A stretch of DNA of 48,313 bases, taken from assembly GCF_025465275.1 (NCBI RefSeq), contig NZ_JAODNK010000118.1, positions 1 through 48,313 on the forward strand. The letters run 5' to 3'. Shown here piece by piece: positions 32,485 to 40,375 of the stretch. Under the pieces are notes generated by a model. That model was not told the origin of the DNA and did no database searches. It saw only the letters and a list, made by a program, of their open reading frames with translations. Positions within the stretch are counted from its first letter, which is position 1. Each line of letters starts with the position of its first letter. The translations under genes were made by a program, and so were the position numbers. The stretch comes from Nocardia sp. (GTDB taxonomy: Bacteria; Actinomycetota; Actinomycetes; Mycobacteriales; Mycobacteriaceae).

Positions 32485-33774
32485 TCAGCTTTGAACGTCG
32501 GGGGTGGCGGGGGGTGCGGGCTGGGGGACTAGGCGGCGCAGGCCCTTGCGGTCGTAGTAACGGGTCATGGCGAAGCCGAAGACCAGGGCGAGGATCAGCC
32601 CGATCGCAATCATGATCCAGGCGTGGGTGAGTCCGGCGTCGCCGCGAGCGTCGAAGTAGAGGATGGATCGGACGCCGCCGGCGAGCTGGTGCATGGGTTC
32701 GAACCGGGACAGGAAGCGGTAGAAGCCTGGGACTGCCTGCAGGGGGATGGTCAGGCCCGAAGAAGGCAGACCCATGACCACGAAGACGACCATGGCGACC
32801 AGTTGGCCGATTCCGCCGAACGCGGCGTAGATGGCCAGCGCTCCGAGCGCTACGGCCAGTGCCGCGCAGTAGGAGAAGATCCACAGCAGCGGCAGGTGGG
32901 AAGCATCGATGCCGAGGATGCCGATCGTGGAGACCATGAGCAGGGTGACGGTGACCGCGGTAAGCGCGGCGGTCATGGCCATCTTCAGCAGCAGGGTTCG
33001 GGTGCGGTTGATCGGGACGGTCGGCCGACGGCGGTGCCAGGGGCCGATCTCGGTGTCGGCGTAGCCGAGTCCGGAGTCGACGCCGCTTTGAATGACGTTG
33101 GCGGCCAAGAAGCTCATCATGACGATCACGAGGGCGTAGTAGAAGGCGGTCAGGCCCAGGCCGCTGTGCTGGCCGAGGGGGTGTCCGGGCTGGATCGTGA
33201 TGTGAACCGGGTCCGCGAGCAGGAGTTTGGCGGCGGCATCGGCGTCGGGGCCGGCAGCTGCGGCCAGTTGGGATCCAAGCGTCATGGACGCCTGCTGGGC
33301 GGCCTGGGTGCTGATGGTCTGAGCGAAGGAGGATCCGAGGCTGCCTGTGCCGGGGTTGGTGAGCACCGTCAGTGTGGGGCGCGCGGTCGCCGTGTTCGTG
33401 ACCAGAGCGGCGACGGAGTTGGTGAAGTCGGCCGGGATGGACAACTCGCCGTAGACCTTGCCCGAGTCCATTTGGTCCTGCGCCTGGGCCTGGGTCAGGA
33501 CACGCCAGTCGACCGCGTGAGATGTGCCGGCGGTGAGGGACTGGGTGATCTGGGTGCCCAGGTTCTGCTGCTGGCCCGGCAGGGGTTGACCCTGGTCCGC
33601 ATTGACGACGGCGATCGGCAATCGGTCCAGGTTGCCCATGGGATTGACCACGCCGCCCATATAAACCAGGGACAACACGACGGTGAGCAGGGTGCTGAGA
33701 AGGGTGGGCATAAGCCAGAGCTTGGGGACGCGCAGCAGGGCCTTGACGGGCACCTGAGGATTGGTGGCGGTCAT
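32485..33774 (-). CDS. DUF3533/YhgE-Pip-like ABC-2-type membrane protein
   Basis: A 429-aa protein with one N-terminal TM (~20-40, LPTLLSTLLTVVLSLVYMGG-like), a large extracytoplasmic domain (~45-220, beginning LPIAVVNADQG), and five TM helices in the C-terminal half. LPIAVVNADQGQPLPG and ELSIPADFTNSVAAL are typical of the DUF3533/YhgE group, relatives of ABC-2 permeases without an ATPase in the same operon. Roles proposed for relatives include phage-receptor and drug tolerance. The ATG at 33774 lies directly beside the TGATCA operator. It is a single gene with its own promoter. Confidence 0.82.
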   Translation of the reverse strand: MTATNPQVPVKALLRVPKLWLMPTLLSTLLTVVLSLVYMGGVVNPMGNLDRLPIAVVNADQGQPLPGQQQNLGTQITQSLTAGTSHAVDWRVLTQAQAQDQMDSGKVYGELSIPADFTNSVAALVTNTATARPTLTVLTNPGTGSLGSSFAQTISTQAAQQASMTLGSQLAAAAGPDADAAAKLLLADPVHITIQPGHPLGQHSGLGLTAFYYALVIVMMSFLAANVIQSGVDSGLGYADTEIGPWHRRRPTVPINRTRTLLLKMAMTAALTAVTVTLLMVSTIGILGIDASHLPLLWIFSYCAALAVALGALAIYAAFGGIGQLVAMVVFVVMGLPSSGLTIPLQAVPGFYRFLSRFEPMHQLAGGVRSILYFDARGDAGLTHAWIMIAIGLILALVFGFAMTRYYDRKGLRRLVPQPAPPATPDVQS

Positions 33775-33781
33775 GAGGCAG

Positions 33782-33800
33782 TATTGATCATTATTGATCA
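33782..33800. promoter_or_regulatory. double TGATCA operator of the DUF3533-like gene
   Basis: TATTGATCA occurs twice with a 10-bp period (33782-33790 and 33792-33800). Because TGATCA is self-complementary, the pair also forms TGATCA-TTAT-TGATCA. It begins 8 bases upstream of the start codon at 33774, overlapping any ribosome site or -10 box. It is a likely repressor site, perhaps TetR family; no regulator is adjacent. Confidence 0.55.
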
Positions 33801-33898
33801 CATTCGCGCTCGCCACCCCGTTTCCAACTCAACTGCCGCAATCGCTGGGGTCCACGCCCCCGGCGCGATTGGTCAGACACGCTGCTGACGCCGGCGGT

Positions 33899-33926
33899 CG
33901 ACCACCGCGCCGCGGCGCGGTTGTCG
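33899..33926. terminator. palindrome after the aldo/keto reductase gene
   Basis: ACCGCGCCGCGGCGCGGT at 33904-33921 is a perfect 18-bp palindrome, extended to 14-bp arms with one mismatch. It lies 25-52 bases beyond the reductase stop, between it and the next leftward gene. A terminator hairpin is the simplest reading. Confidence 0.5.
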
Positions 33927-33950
33927 GCGAGAATTCTTCGACCGTAGGGG

Positions 33951-34931
33951 TTAGTCGGTCGATCTGGTTGTGGAGGGGGCCGCGAAGGATTGGCGGTCGC
34001 CTGTCCAGGCTTCGGGGGAGACCAATTTTTCCAGGTCTTCGAGGGTGGCCGGGGTTAGTTCTACTGTTGCGGCGGCGGCGTTTTCGAGGATTCGGGCGGA
34101 GCGGCGGGTGCCGGGGATGGGGACTACGTCGGAGCCCTGGGCCAGGAGCCAGGCTAGGGCTAGTTGGCCGGCTGTGATGTTCAGGCGGGTGGCTAGGTCC
34201 TGGAGTGCGGCTACCTGGGAGAGATTGTTTTCGAGGTGGTCGCCTTGGAACCTGGGGTCGTTTCGGCGGAAGTCGCTGGTGGCCACGGTGGTTGAGTCCA
34301 GTGTGGCGGTGAGCAGGCCGCGGCCCAGAGGGCTGTAGGGGACCAGGCCGATGCCGAGTTTGCGGGCGGTGGGGACGATGTCGCGTTCGGGCTCTCGCCA
34401 CAGCATCGACCATTCGAATTGCACTGCGGCGATGGGGTGCACCGCGGCGGCTTCGGTCAGCTGTTCCGGGGTTGCTTCGGAGATGCCCAGGTGGCGGACC
34501 TTGCCGGCGTGGACCAATTCGGCCATGGCGCCGACGGTTTCGGCTATCGGTACCTCGGGGTCGATGCGGTGGAGGTAGTAGAGGTCGATGACGTCGCGGT
34601 CGAGCCGCTGCAGTGATGCGTCGCAGTATTCGCGAACGTGTGCGGGGTTGCCGTCCAGGTGGACGCCGGAATCTGTGCGGATGATGCCGAATTTGGTTGC
34701 TACTCGGACCTGTTCGCCGGCGTCCCGCAATGCGCGGGCCAGGAGACGCTCGTTGGGGCCGCCGCCGTAGCTCATTGCGGTGTCGAAAAGGGTGACACCG
34801 GCATCGATTGCGGTGTGGATGGCGGCAATCGACTCGTCGTCGTCGGTCGCGCCGTAACCCTGGGAGAACCCCATGCATCCCAAACCGATTGCGGAAGTGG
34901 TCAATTCGCTGCCGAGCTGGTGCTGCTGCAT
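33951..34931 (-). CDS. aldo/keto reductase
   Basis: A 326-aa TIM-barrel NADPH oxidoreductase. The catalytic set is visible: Asp in LFDTAMSYGGGPNE (also the Tyr), Lys in VRVATKFGI, and His in DLYYLHRIDPEVP. IGLGCMGFS, HLGISEATPEQL and VVPIPGTRR mark the cofactor end. It is of the AKR type that reduces small aldehydes and ketones. It is leftward, with its own terminator, and lies downstream of mraY with an 86-bp gap. No pathway link to its neighbours is evident. Confidence 0.92.
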   Translation of the reverse strand: MQQHQLGSELTTSAIGLGCMGFSQGYGATDDDESIAAIHTAIDAGVTLFDTAMSYGGGPNERLLARALRDAGEQVRVATKFGIIRTDSGVHLDGNPAHVREYCDASLQRLDRDVIDLYYLHRIDPEVPIAETVGAMAELVHAGKVRHLGISEATPEQLTEAAAVHPIAAVQFEWSMLWREPERDIVPTARKLGIGLVPYSPLGRGLLTATLDSTTVATSDFRRNDPRFQGDHLENNLSQVAALQDLATRLNITAGQLALAWLLAQGSDVVPIPGTRRSARILENAAAATVELTPATLEDLEKLVSPEAWTGDRQSFAAPSTTRSTD

Positions 34932-35017
34932 GCCCCCATCGTGCTGACGGGGCAGGGATCGCGCAAATAGGAATTCCGATGGGTCTCATCGGCGCTCCTA
35001 TGGGAGTGGTGGCGCGA

Positions 35018-36094
35018 TTACCTGGTGGCGGCGAGGTGTTCGCCGTAGAAGAGCATGAGACCGACGCCGGCGGCAATGCCGCCGAGCAGCCAGAAGCGGA
35101 TGATCACGGCGGTTTCCGGCCAGGCGCTCAGTTCGAAATGGTGGTGGAAGGGCGCCATTTTGAAGAGGCGGGTGCGGTTGGCTTTGAAGACGGCGATCTG
35201 CAGGGCTACGGAGAGGATTTCCGCTACGAAGAGGGCCCCGATGACCGTCATGAGGAGTTCGGTCCGGGTGGTGATGGAGATGCCGGCGATGAGGCCACCG
35301 AGGGCGAGGGAACCGGTGTCGCCCATGAAGATCTTGGCGGGGGCGGCGTTCCACCAGAGGAAGCCGATGCAGGCGGCGGCGCCCGAGGCGCAGACCAGGG
35401 ACAGATCCAGCGGGTCGCGCACGGTGTAGCAGCCGAGGCCGGGCTTGATCGAGCAGGCGTTGGTGTACTGCCAGATGGTGACGATGACATACGCGCCCAG
35501 GGCCAGCGCCATGGATCCGGCGGCCAGGCCGTCGAGGCCGTCGGTGATATTGACCGCGTTCGACCAGGCGATCACGAGGAAGACCACGAGCACCAGAAAG
35601 ACGATGATGCCGAAGGAGAGGAACGGGTAGTCGCGGACGTAGGACAGGTGCCGGCTCGCCGGGGTCAGGCCCGAATTGCTGGGGAAACGCAGCGCCAGGA
35701 TCCCGAAGACGATGGCCGCGGTCAGCTGCCCGAGGTATTTGCCCTTGGCAGTCAGGCCCAGATTGCGGTGTTTGTACAGCTTGATGAAGTCGTCGAGGAA
35801 ACCGACCACACCGAGGGCAGTCGCCAAACCGAGGACGAGGAGTCCGGAGGCCGTCAAACCCTCTGAGTCATAGCGCATTCCGATCAGATGCGAGCCCAGA
35901 TAACCGGCCCACATGCCGATGATGATGGCAATGCCGCCCATCGTCGGCGTGCCGCGCTTGGCCTGATGACTGGCCGGACCATCCGACCGGATCTCCTGCC
36001 CGACATTCCTTTTCGCGAACAGCTTGATCAGCAGCGGTGTCAGTGTGATCGACACCGCCAATGCGATCATGACCGCGAAAAAGATCTGCCTCAT
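35018..36094 (-). CDS. mraY: phospho-N-acetylmuramoyl-pentapeptide transferase (MraY), stand-alone copy
   Basis: A 358-aa enzyme with ten TM helices that transfers phospho-MurNAc-pentapeptide to undecaprenyl phosphate, making lipid I. All catalytic marks are present: GTPTMGG near the N-terminus, Asp101-Asp102 in GFLDDFIK, NITDGLDGLA (Asp185, Asp188), GDTGS (Asp259), and the His triad of APFHHHFE (317-319) that separates MraY from WecA. In actinobacteria mraY normally sits between murF and murD in the dcw cluster. Here it stands between an aldo/keto reductase and a thioesterase, so it is probably a second copy. Confidence 0.93.
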   Translation of the reverse strand: MRQIFFAVMIALAVSITLTPLLIKLFAKRNVGQEIRSDGPASHQAKRGTPTMGGIAIIIGMWAGYLGSHLIGMRYDSEGLTASGLLVLGLATALGVVGFLDDFIKLYKHRNLGLTAKGKYLGQLTAAIVFGILALRFPSNSGLTPASRHLSYVRDYPFLSFGIIVFLVLVVFLVIAWSNAVNITDGLDGLAAGSMALALGAYVIVTIWQYTNACSIKPGLGCYTVRDPLDLSLVCASGAAACIGFLWWNAAPAKIFMGDTGSLALGGLIAGISITTRTELLMTVIGALFVAEILSVALQIAVFKANRTRLFKMAPFHHHFELSAWPETAVIIRFWLLGGIAAGVGLMLFYGEHLAATR

Positions 36095-36186
36095 CTACCC
36101 ACCTCGTGCCGCGAACAGTTGAGCTGACGCTATCCGCAGCCCCCGGAGCGGTTCACAGGTGGGTTCGGCTCCGCGGTCGGCGCCTG

Positions 36187-36597
36187 TCAGAGGACGGCCT
36201 GCGTTTGGGTGACCTTGGCGACGAGTTTGCCCGCATCATCACGAATCTCGGTCTCGATGACGATGAAGCTGCGCCCGGCGTGCAGCGGCCGCGCGGTGGC
36301 GGTGGCATAACCCGAGCGGACACCGCGCAGGAAATTGGTCTTGGACTCCACGGTGGTGGTGCCCTGCTTGCCCTCCGGCAGATTCAGGAAGGCGCAGACC
36401 GCGCCGGTGGAATCCGCGAGCGCCATCAGCACGCCGCCGTGCATGCCGCCGCCGAGGGTGCACAGTGATTCGTCCCAGGCCAGGCGGCTGCGGACCTGCT
36501 CCGGTCCGTGCTCGAGCACCTCGATGCCGAGGCGATCGGCGAACGGCATGGTGCTGAAGAGTTGGGTTCCGAGCGGATCCAGTGCGGTGTCGGTCAT
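36187..36597 (-). CDS. PaaI-type hotdog thioesterase
   Basis: A 136-aa hotdog-fold acyl-CoA thioesterase. The active-site helix region is TLGGGMHGGVLMALADSTGA, with HGG and Asp as in PaaI/YbgC relatives, followed by ESKTNFLRGVRSGYATATAR. The length is typical. Substrates are probably aromatic or short acyl-CoAs. It is divergent from the large SARP regulator gene, with 161 bp between the starts. It lies upstream of mraY on the same strand with a 92-bp gap. Confidence 0.88.
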   Translation of the reverse strand: MTDTALDPLGTQLFSTMPFADRLGIEVLEHGPEQVRSRLAWDESLCTLGGGMHGGVLMALADSTGAVCAFLNLPEGKQGTTTVESKTNFLRGVRSGYATATARPLHAGRSFIVIETEIRDDAGKLVAKVTQTQAVL

Positions 36598-36758
36598 GGG
36601 TTCGACTCTGCCGCATGAGGTGCCGCGTCGCGATTACCTCGGGGGTAATGCCGGGGCGGAGACCGGTGGCTCGGGTTAGGAGGCCGCTGATACCGCACCA
36701 TACGAAGGTCCGACGCGGCGAGTATCGGGATGGTCAGCGGTTCTGCGAGACTCGCCGG

Positions 36759-39700
36759 GTGCGGGTAGATGTGCTGGGGCCGGTTCAGGCGTCGACGGAT
36801 ACGGGAGCGTCGATCGAGATCGGCGGGGTCAGAGTGCGCATGCTGCTGGCCCGGCTCGCGCTCGAAGCGGGCGGGACGGTATCGGTGGCGACGCTGATCG
36901 ACGGGCTGTGGGGCGAGGAGCCGCCCGCCGACGCACCGGGTGCGTTGCAGGCCCTGGTATCGCGGCTGCGGCGGGCCCTGCGCGAAGCGGGCACGGTGGA
37001 GCTCACGGCCGGTGGGTATCGGCTGCCGGGAGTCGAAGTGGATTCCGAGCGGTTCGAGCATTTGATCAAGCGCGGGCGGCGGGAGTTCGCGGCCGGGCGG
37101 GCGGAGGCCGCGGCCGCGCTGCTCGCCGAGGCGCTGCGATTGTGGCGCGGACCGGTGCTCGGGGATGTGCAGGATGCGCCGTTCGTGCAGGTTGTCGCCG
37201 CCCGGCTGGACGACCTGCGGGCCGCGGCCGTCGAGGACCGATTCGCGGCCGAACTCCAGTTGGGGCGCTACGCCGACATTCTCGCGGATCTGGAGGTGGC
37301 CGGTGCCGAACATCCGCTGAGCGAGCGGCTGGCGGCGCTGCGCATGCGGGCGCTGGCCGCGGCCGGGCGGCAGTCCGATGCGCTGGCGGTGTACGAGGAC
37401 ATGCGGGAGCGGCTGGGCGATGAGCTCGGCATCGATCCGTCTGCGGAATTGCGGGACACCCATCTCGCGCTTTTGCGTGGCGAGCTCGAAAGCCCTGCTG
37501 TGCGAAGGGAACCCGTCGGCAGCACGCTCCCTGCGCGGCTGACGAGCTTTGTCGGTCGTGACAGTGAGCTGGAAGGGCTCGCGAAGCTGCTCGCTACTTC
37601 CCGGCTGGTCACTATTGTCGGGCCGGGTGGGGCCGGAAAGACCAGGCTCTCGCTGGAAGCCATGTCCCGATATCACGGTGGCCCAGTGTTTTTCGTGCCT
37701 CTTGCCGAGATCGGTGCGCCCGACCAATTTGCCGATGCGGTTGCCAGGGCGCTCGACAATGCCGCCGACGGTCTGCCTGCGGACAAGACGGCACGGCTGG
37801 CCGAATTGCTGGATGTCGCTGCGGCAGTACTGGTTCTGGATAATTGCGAACACCTGATCGCCGCTGCTGCCGAGCTCGCCGCGCATCTCTTGGACCGACT
37901 GCCGCAGTTGCGAATACTCGCCACCAGCCGGGAACCCCTCGCGATCACCGGCGAGGCGCTGTGTCACCTCGGCCCGCTCGACATCCCGGCCGAGGCGACG
38001 GAACCGGCTGTGGCGCAGCGCTCTCCGGCGGTGCAACTGTTCCTCGACCGGGCCGCCGCCGTCCGTCCGGGCTTCATTCTCGATGAGCACACCACCTCGC
38101 CCGTCGTGGAGATCTGCCGCAAGCTCGACGGTGTCCCACTGGCCCTCGAGCTCGCCGCCGCCAAGCTCCGATCCATGAGCGTCGACCAGATCGCCCGCCG
38201 CCTCGACGACCGCTTCCGCCTGCTCACCTCGGGCAGTCGCACCGCGCTGCCCCGCCAGCGCACCTTGCTCGCCCTGGTCGAATGGAGCTGGGATCTCCTC
38301 GAAGACCCCGAACGCGTACTTGCCCGCAGACTTTCGCTGTTCCCCGGTGGCGCGACAGTCGAAGCGCTGGAAGCGATCTGCGCCGACAAGGAGCTCCCCG
38401 CCGACGACATCCTCTACGTCCTGGGCGCACTGGTGGAGAAGTCTCTCGTGGAATCCTCCGGCGGCGAAAAGCCCCGCTACCGCATGCTGGAAACCATCCG
38501 CGCCTACGCCGCCGACCAACTCGCCGACTCCTCCGACAATCCGGCCCCAGCCTTCGCCCACTACTACCTGACCCTCGCCGAACAGCAGGAACCCCTCCTG
38601 CGCACCGGCGAACAACTCAGCGCCATAGCCGTTTTCGACGCCGAACACGCGAATATGGCCGCCGCCCTGCGCACCGCCTCTGTCGGCCCGATTGCCGCGC
38701 CGGCGGCCTTTGAGATCGATCGGGCTGAGGTAGATCCCGGCCAAAAGCCTGCCGGGATGACGAACGGTACGGCCGAAATCGCCGGGGGTTCTTCCGTTCA
38801 CGCGATTGGAGCCGTCGGACCGGACTCTGCTGCGCAGATTTCCTCGGCTGACGGCTCCCCTGCGACGCGGCGTGGCACTATCGCTTCGAGCGGTCGTCCA
38901 GGTGAGGCAACTTCTGAGCAGGCGGAGCTCGTTGCTCGGTTTGCTCGGGCCATGTTCTGGTACTGGGGGATTCGGGGGATGAGCAGTCAGTTCGAGAGTG
39001 CTATCGCCGGGGTGCTGCGGTTCGGGGAGGCGTTGCCGCTGGATGTGCGGGCCGCGTTCGGGGTTATTCAGTTGATGGCCGGGGCTCCGGGGGCTGAATC
39101 CGGTTCTGTGCGTGGGTTGGTCGATGACTGTGTGCGCACGGGGGCGCTGGCATTTCATCCGGGATTGCCGCTGTGGACTTCGCTGGTCGCGTTTCAGGTC
39201 GGGGAGGAGGAGGTGGGGGAGCGGCTGCTCGCCGAAGCGCTGGAGTCGCCGGATCCGTGGTTGCGGGCGAGTGCGCATTTGGCACGGGATCTGGCGCTCA
39301 CCGGACGGGGGGAGTTGCTCGCGGGAGCAGTGGAGCGGCGGGAAGCGCTGCGTGACTTCGAGATTGCGGGGGATCGCTGGGGCTTGGGGATGGCGTTACT
39401 CGCCGTAGGGCGGGATCATTCGCTGCGGGGCGCGCACCAGGAGGCAATGGCGGCGTTCGGGCGGGCCGTGGTCATCGCCTCGGAGCTCGGCATGGAGGAC
39501 GACGTCTTCACCGCGCGCACCGAACTGGCACGTGAGCGCATGCGCAGCGGTGATCTGGCGGAGGCCGAACGCGATGTTCAGGTGGCGCAGCGGCAGGCCG
39601 AGGAACTGGGCTACTCCCGTATGGCCGCGGTCATGGGCTTCAGCCTGGCTGAATTGCACCGGCGCGCAGGCGATATCGCGCAGGCCGACCGAGATCTGGA

Positions 39701-40139
39701 GCAGCTGGAGCAACGCATTCGACGGCTGCCGTTCCCGGAGGGCCTGGCCGCGAACCGAATCGCGGTCGCCCGCATGGCCAACCGGCTCGCAGCGGGTTCC
39801 GCCGCGCAGGCCCGGGCCCTGCTGCCGGAAATCATCGAAAGCTCATTCGTCAATGGAGATGTCGCGGCCGTCACCCAGGCCGTGGCACACACAACGGAAC
39901 TGCTGGCGAAACTGCTACTGCTGGAGAACGATCCGTCGTCCGCGGCCACCGCACTGGGCATGACAGCGGTCATCCGAGGCGTATTCGACGACGGCGAGCC
40001 GGAATTGCAGACGCTCATCACCGAACTGGTCGATCGCCTCGGCGAGCAGGATTTCCGTGCGGCATACCTCCAAGGGTCCGACCTCCCCCGAGAACAAGCC
40101 CTCAACCAACTCCGATCCGAAACCACCCCCCGCCCCTGA
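36759..40139 (+). CDS. AfsR/SARP-type transcriptional regulator (OmpR-HTH, BTAD, NB-ARC, TPR)
   Basis: An 1126-aa regulator. Domains: winged-helix DNA-binding (residues 1-~85, MRVDVLGPVQ...ALQALVSRLRRALR), bacterial transcriptional activation domain (~92-240), NTPase with Walker A GPGGAGKT (~287) and Walker B-like AAVLVLDNCEH (~358), then TPR-like helical repeats to the end. The GTG at 36759 begins the DNA-binding domain exactly. Relatives activate secondary metabolism or envelope genes by binding direct heptamer repeats. An ~80-residue low-complexity insert (~643-725) splits the first TPR-like helices and contains a palindromic DNA repeat (38734-38758). A matching direct-repeat site lies at 41847-41875. 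Confidence 0.9.
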   Translation: MRVDVLGPVQASTDTGASIEIGGVRVRMLLARLALEAGGTVSVATLIDGLWGEEPPADAPGALQALVSRLRRALREAGTVELTAGGYRLPGVEVDSERFEHLIKRGRREFAAGRAEAAAALLAEALRLWRGPVLGDVQDAPFVQVVAARLDDLRAAAVEDRFAAELQLGRYADILADLEVAGAEHPLSERLAALRMRALAAAGRQSDALAVYEDMRERLGDELGIDPSAELRDTHLALLRGELESPAVRREPVGSTLPARLTSFVGRDSELEGLAKLLATSRLVTIVGPGGAGKTRLSLEAMSRYHGGPVFFVPLAEIGAPDQFADAVARALDNAADGLPADKTARLAELLDVAAAVLVLDNCEHLIAAAAELAAHLLDRLPQLRILATSREPLAITGEALCHLGPLDIPAEATEPAVAQRSPAVQLFLDRAAAVRPGFILDEHTTSPVVEICRKLDGVPLALELAAAKLRSMSVDQIARRLDDRFRLLTSGSRTALPRQRTLLALVEWSWDLLEDPERVLARRLSLFPGGATVEALEAICADKELPADDILYVLGALVEKSLVESSGGEKPRYRMLETIRAYAADQLADSSDNPAPAFAHYYLTLAEQQEPLLRTGEQLSAIAVFDAEHANMAAALRTASVGPIAAPAAFEIDRAEVDPGQKPAGMTNGTAEIAGGSSVHAIGAVGPDSAAQISSADGSPATRRGTIASSGRPGEATSEQAELVARFARAMFWYWGIRGMSSQFESAIAGVLRFGEALPLDVRAAFGVIQLMAGAPGAESGSVRGLVDDCVRTGALAFHPGLPLWTSLVAFQVGEEEVGERLLAEALESPDPWLRASAHLARDLALTGRGELLAGAVERREALRDFEIAGDRWGLGMALLAVGRDHSLRGAHQEAMAAFGRAVVIASELGMEDDVFTARTELARERMRSGDLAEAERDVQVAQRQAEELGYSRMAAVMGFSLAELHRRAGDIAQADRDLEQLEQRIRRLPFPEGLAANRIAVARMANRLAAGSAAQARALLPEIIESSFVNGDVAAVTQAVAHTTELLAKLLLLENDPSSAATALGMTAVIRGVFDDGEPELQTLITELVDRLGEQDFRAAYLQGSDLPREQALNQLRSETTPRP
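38734..38758. repeat. REP-like palindrome inside the SARP gene
   Basis: ATCCCGGC-N9-GCCGGGAT, with perfect 8-bp arms, followed by GACG. From memory this sequence type recurs between genes in Nocardia-like genomes; here it lies in frame inside a coding region, within an ~80-codon stretch of low complexity that related proteins lack. Confidence 0.55.
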
Positions 40140-40219
40140 CCCCCTCCGTGAGGTCCGGTTCGGATCGATACCCCGCCCCGCGCCGAAATGTCCTGCCACC
40201 CCGCGCGCAAATTGTCCTG

Positions 40220-40253
40220 CCGCGCACGGAATTGACAGCAATTCCGTGCGCGG
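40220..40253. terminator. stem-loop after the SARP gene
   Basis: CCGCGCACGGAATT / AATTCCGTGCGCGG, a perfect 14-bp stem with the 6-base loop GACAGC, 80 bases after the SARP stop. It probably terminates the rightward transcript. It could also be a copy of a dispersed repeat. Confidence 0.65.
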
Positions 40254-40310
40254 CCGGACCACATGCGCGCAGCTGCTCGATGGCGGGTTCGCACCCTCCG
40301 ACGTCAAACG

Positions 40311-40369
40311 CCGAGAGGGCTCTCATGGTGGGGAGTTTCGGCGTGTCCCCACCGTGAGAGCCCTCTCGG
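40311..40369. terminator. 24-bp-arm stem-loop between convergent genes
   Basis: The arms are 40311-40334 and 40346-40369, with a single G-U pair and an 11-base loop. The stem begins 7 bases from the stop of the leftward hydrolase gene at 40376 and lies downstream of the SARP gene, so it can act in both directions. Confidence 0.8.
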
Positions 40370-40375
40370 TGATCG

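Noticed and set aside
33794..34177. Plus-strand gene starting MITFALATPF
   Set aside because: It overlaps the end of the aldo/keto reductase antisense, and its Arg/Gly-rich product has no family.
34940..35017. Terminator of mraY formed by CCGATG-N5-CATCGG
   Set aside because: The 6-bp stem is short and partly overlaps a weaker outer pair; too weak to list as a feature.
38680..38935. Frameshift or gene split in the SARP gene
   Set aside because: The frame is open throughout, and TPR-like sequence resumes in the same frame, so it is an insert rather than a break.
36594..39278. 894-codon minus-strand frame opposite the SARP regulator
   Set aside because: It covers a gene with ordered, recognisable domains. 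The antisense product has no hydrophobic core pattern or known motif.
40311..40369. Insertion-sequence end or MITE
   Set aside because: There is no transposase, target duplication or second copy in view. The position between convergent stops fits a terminator better.
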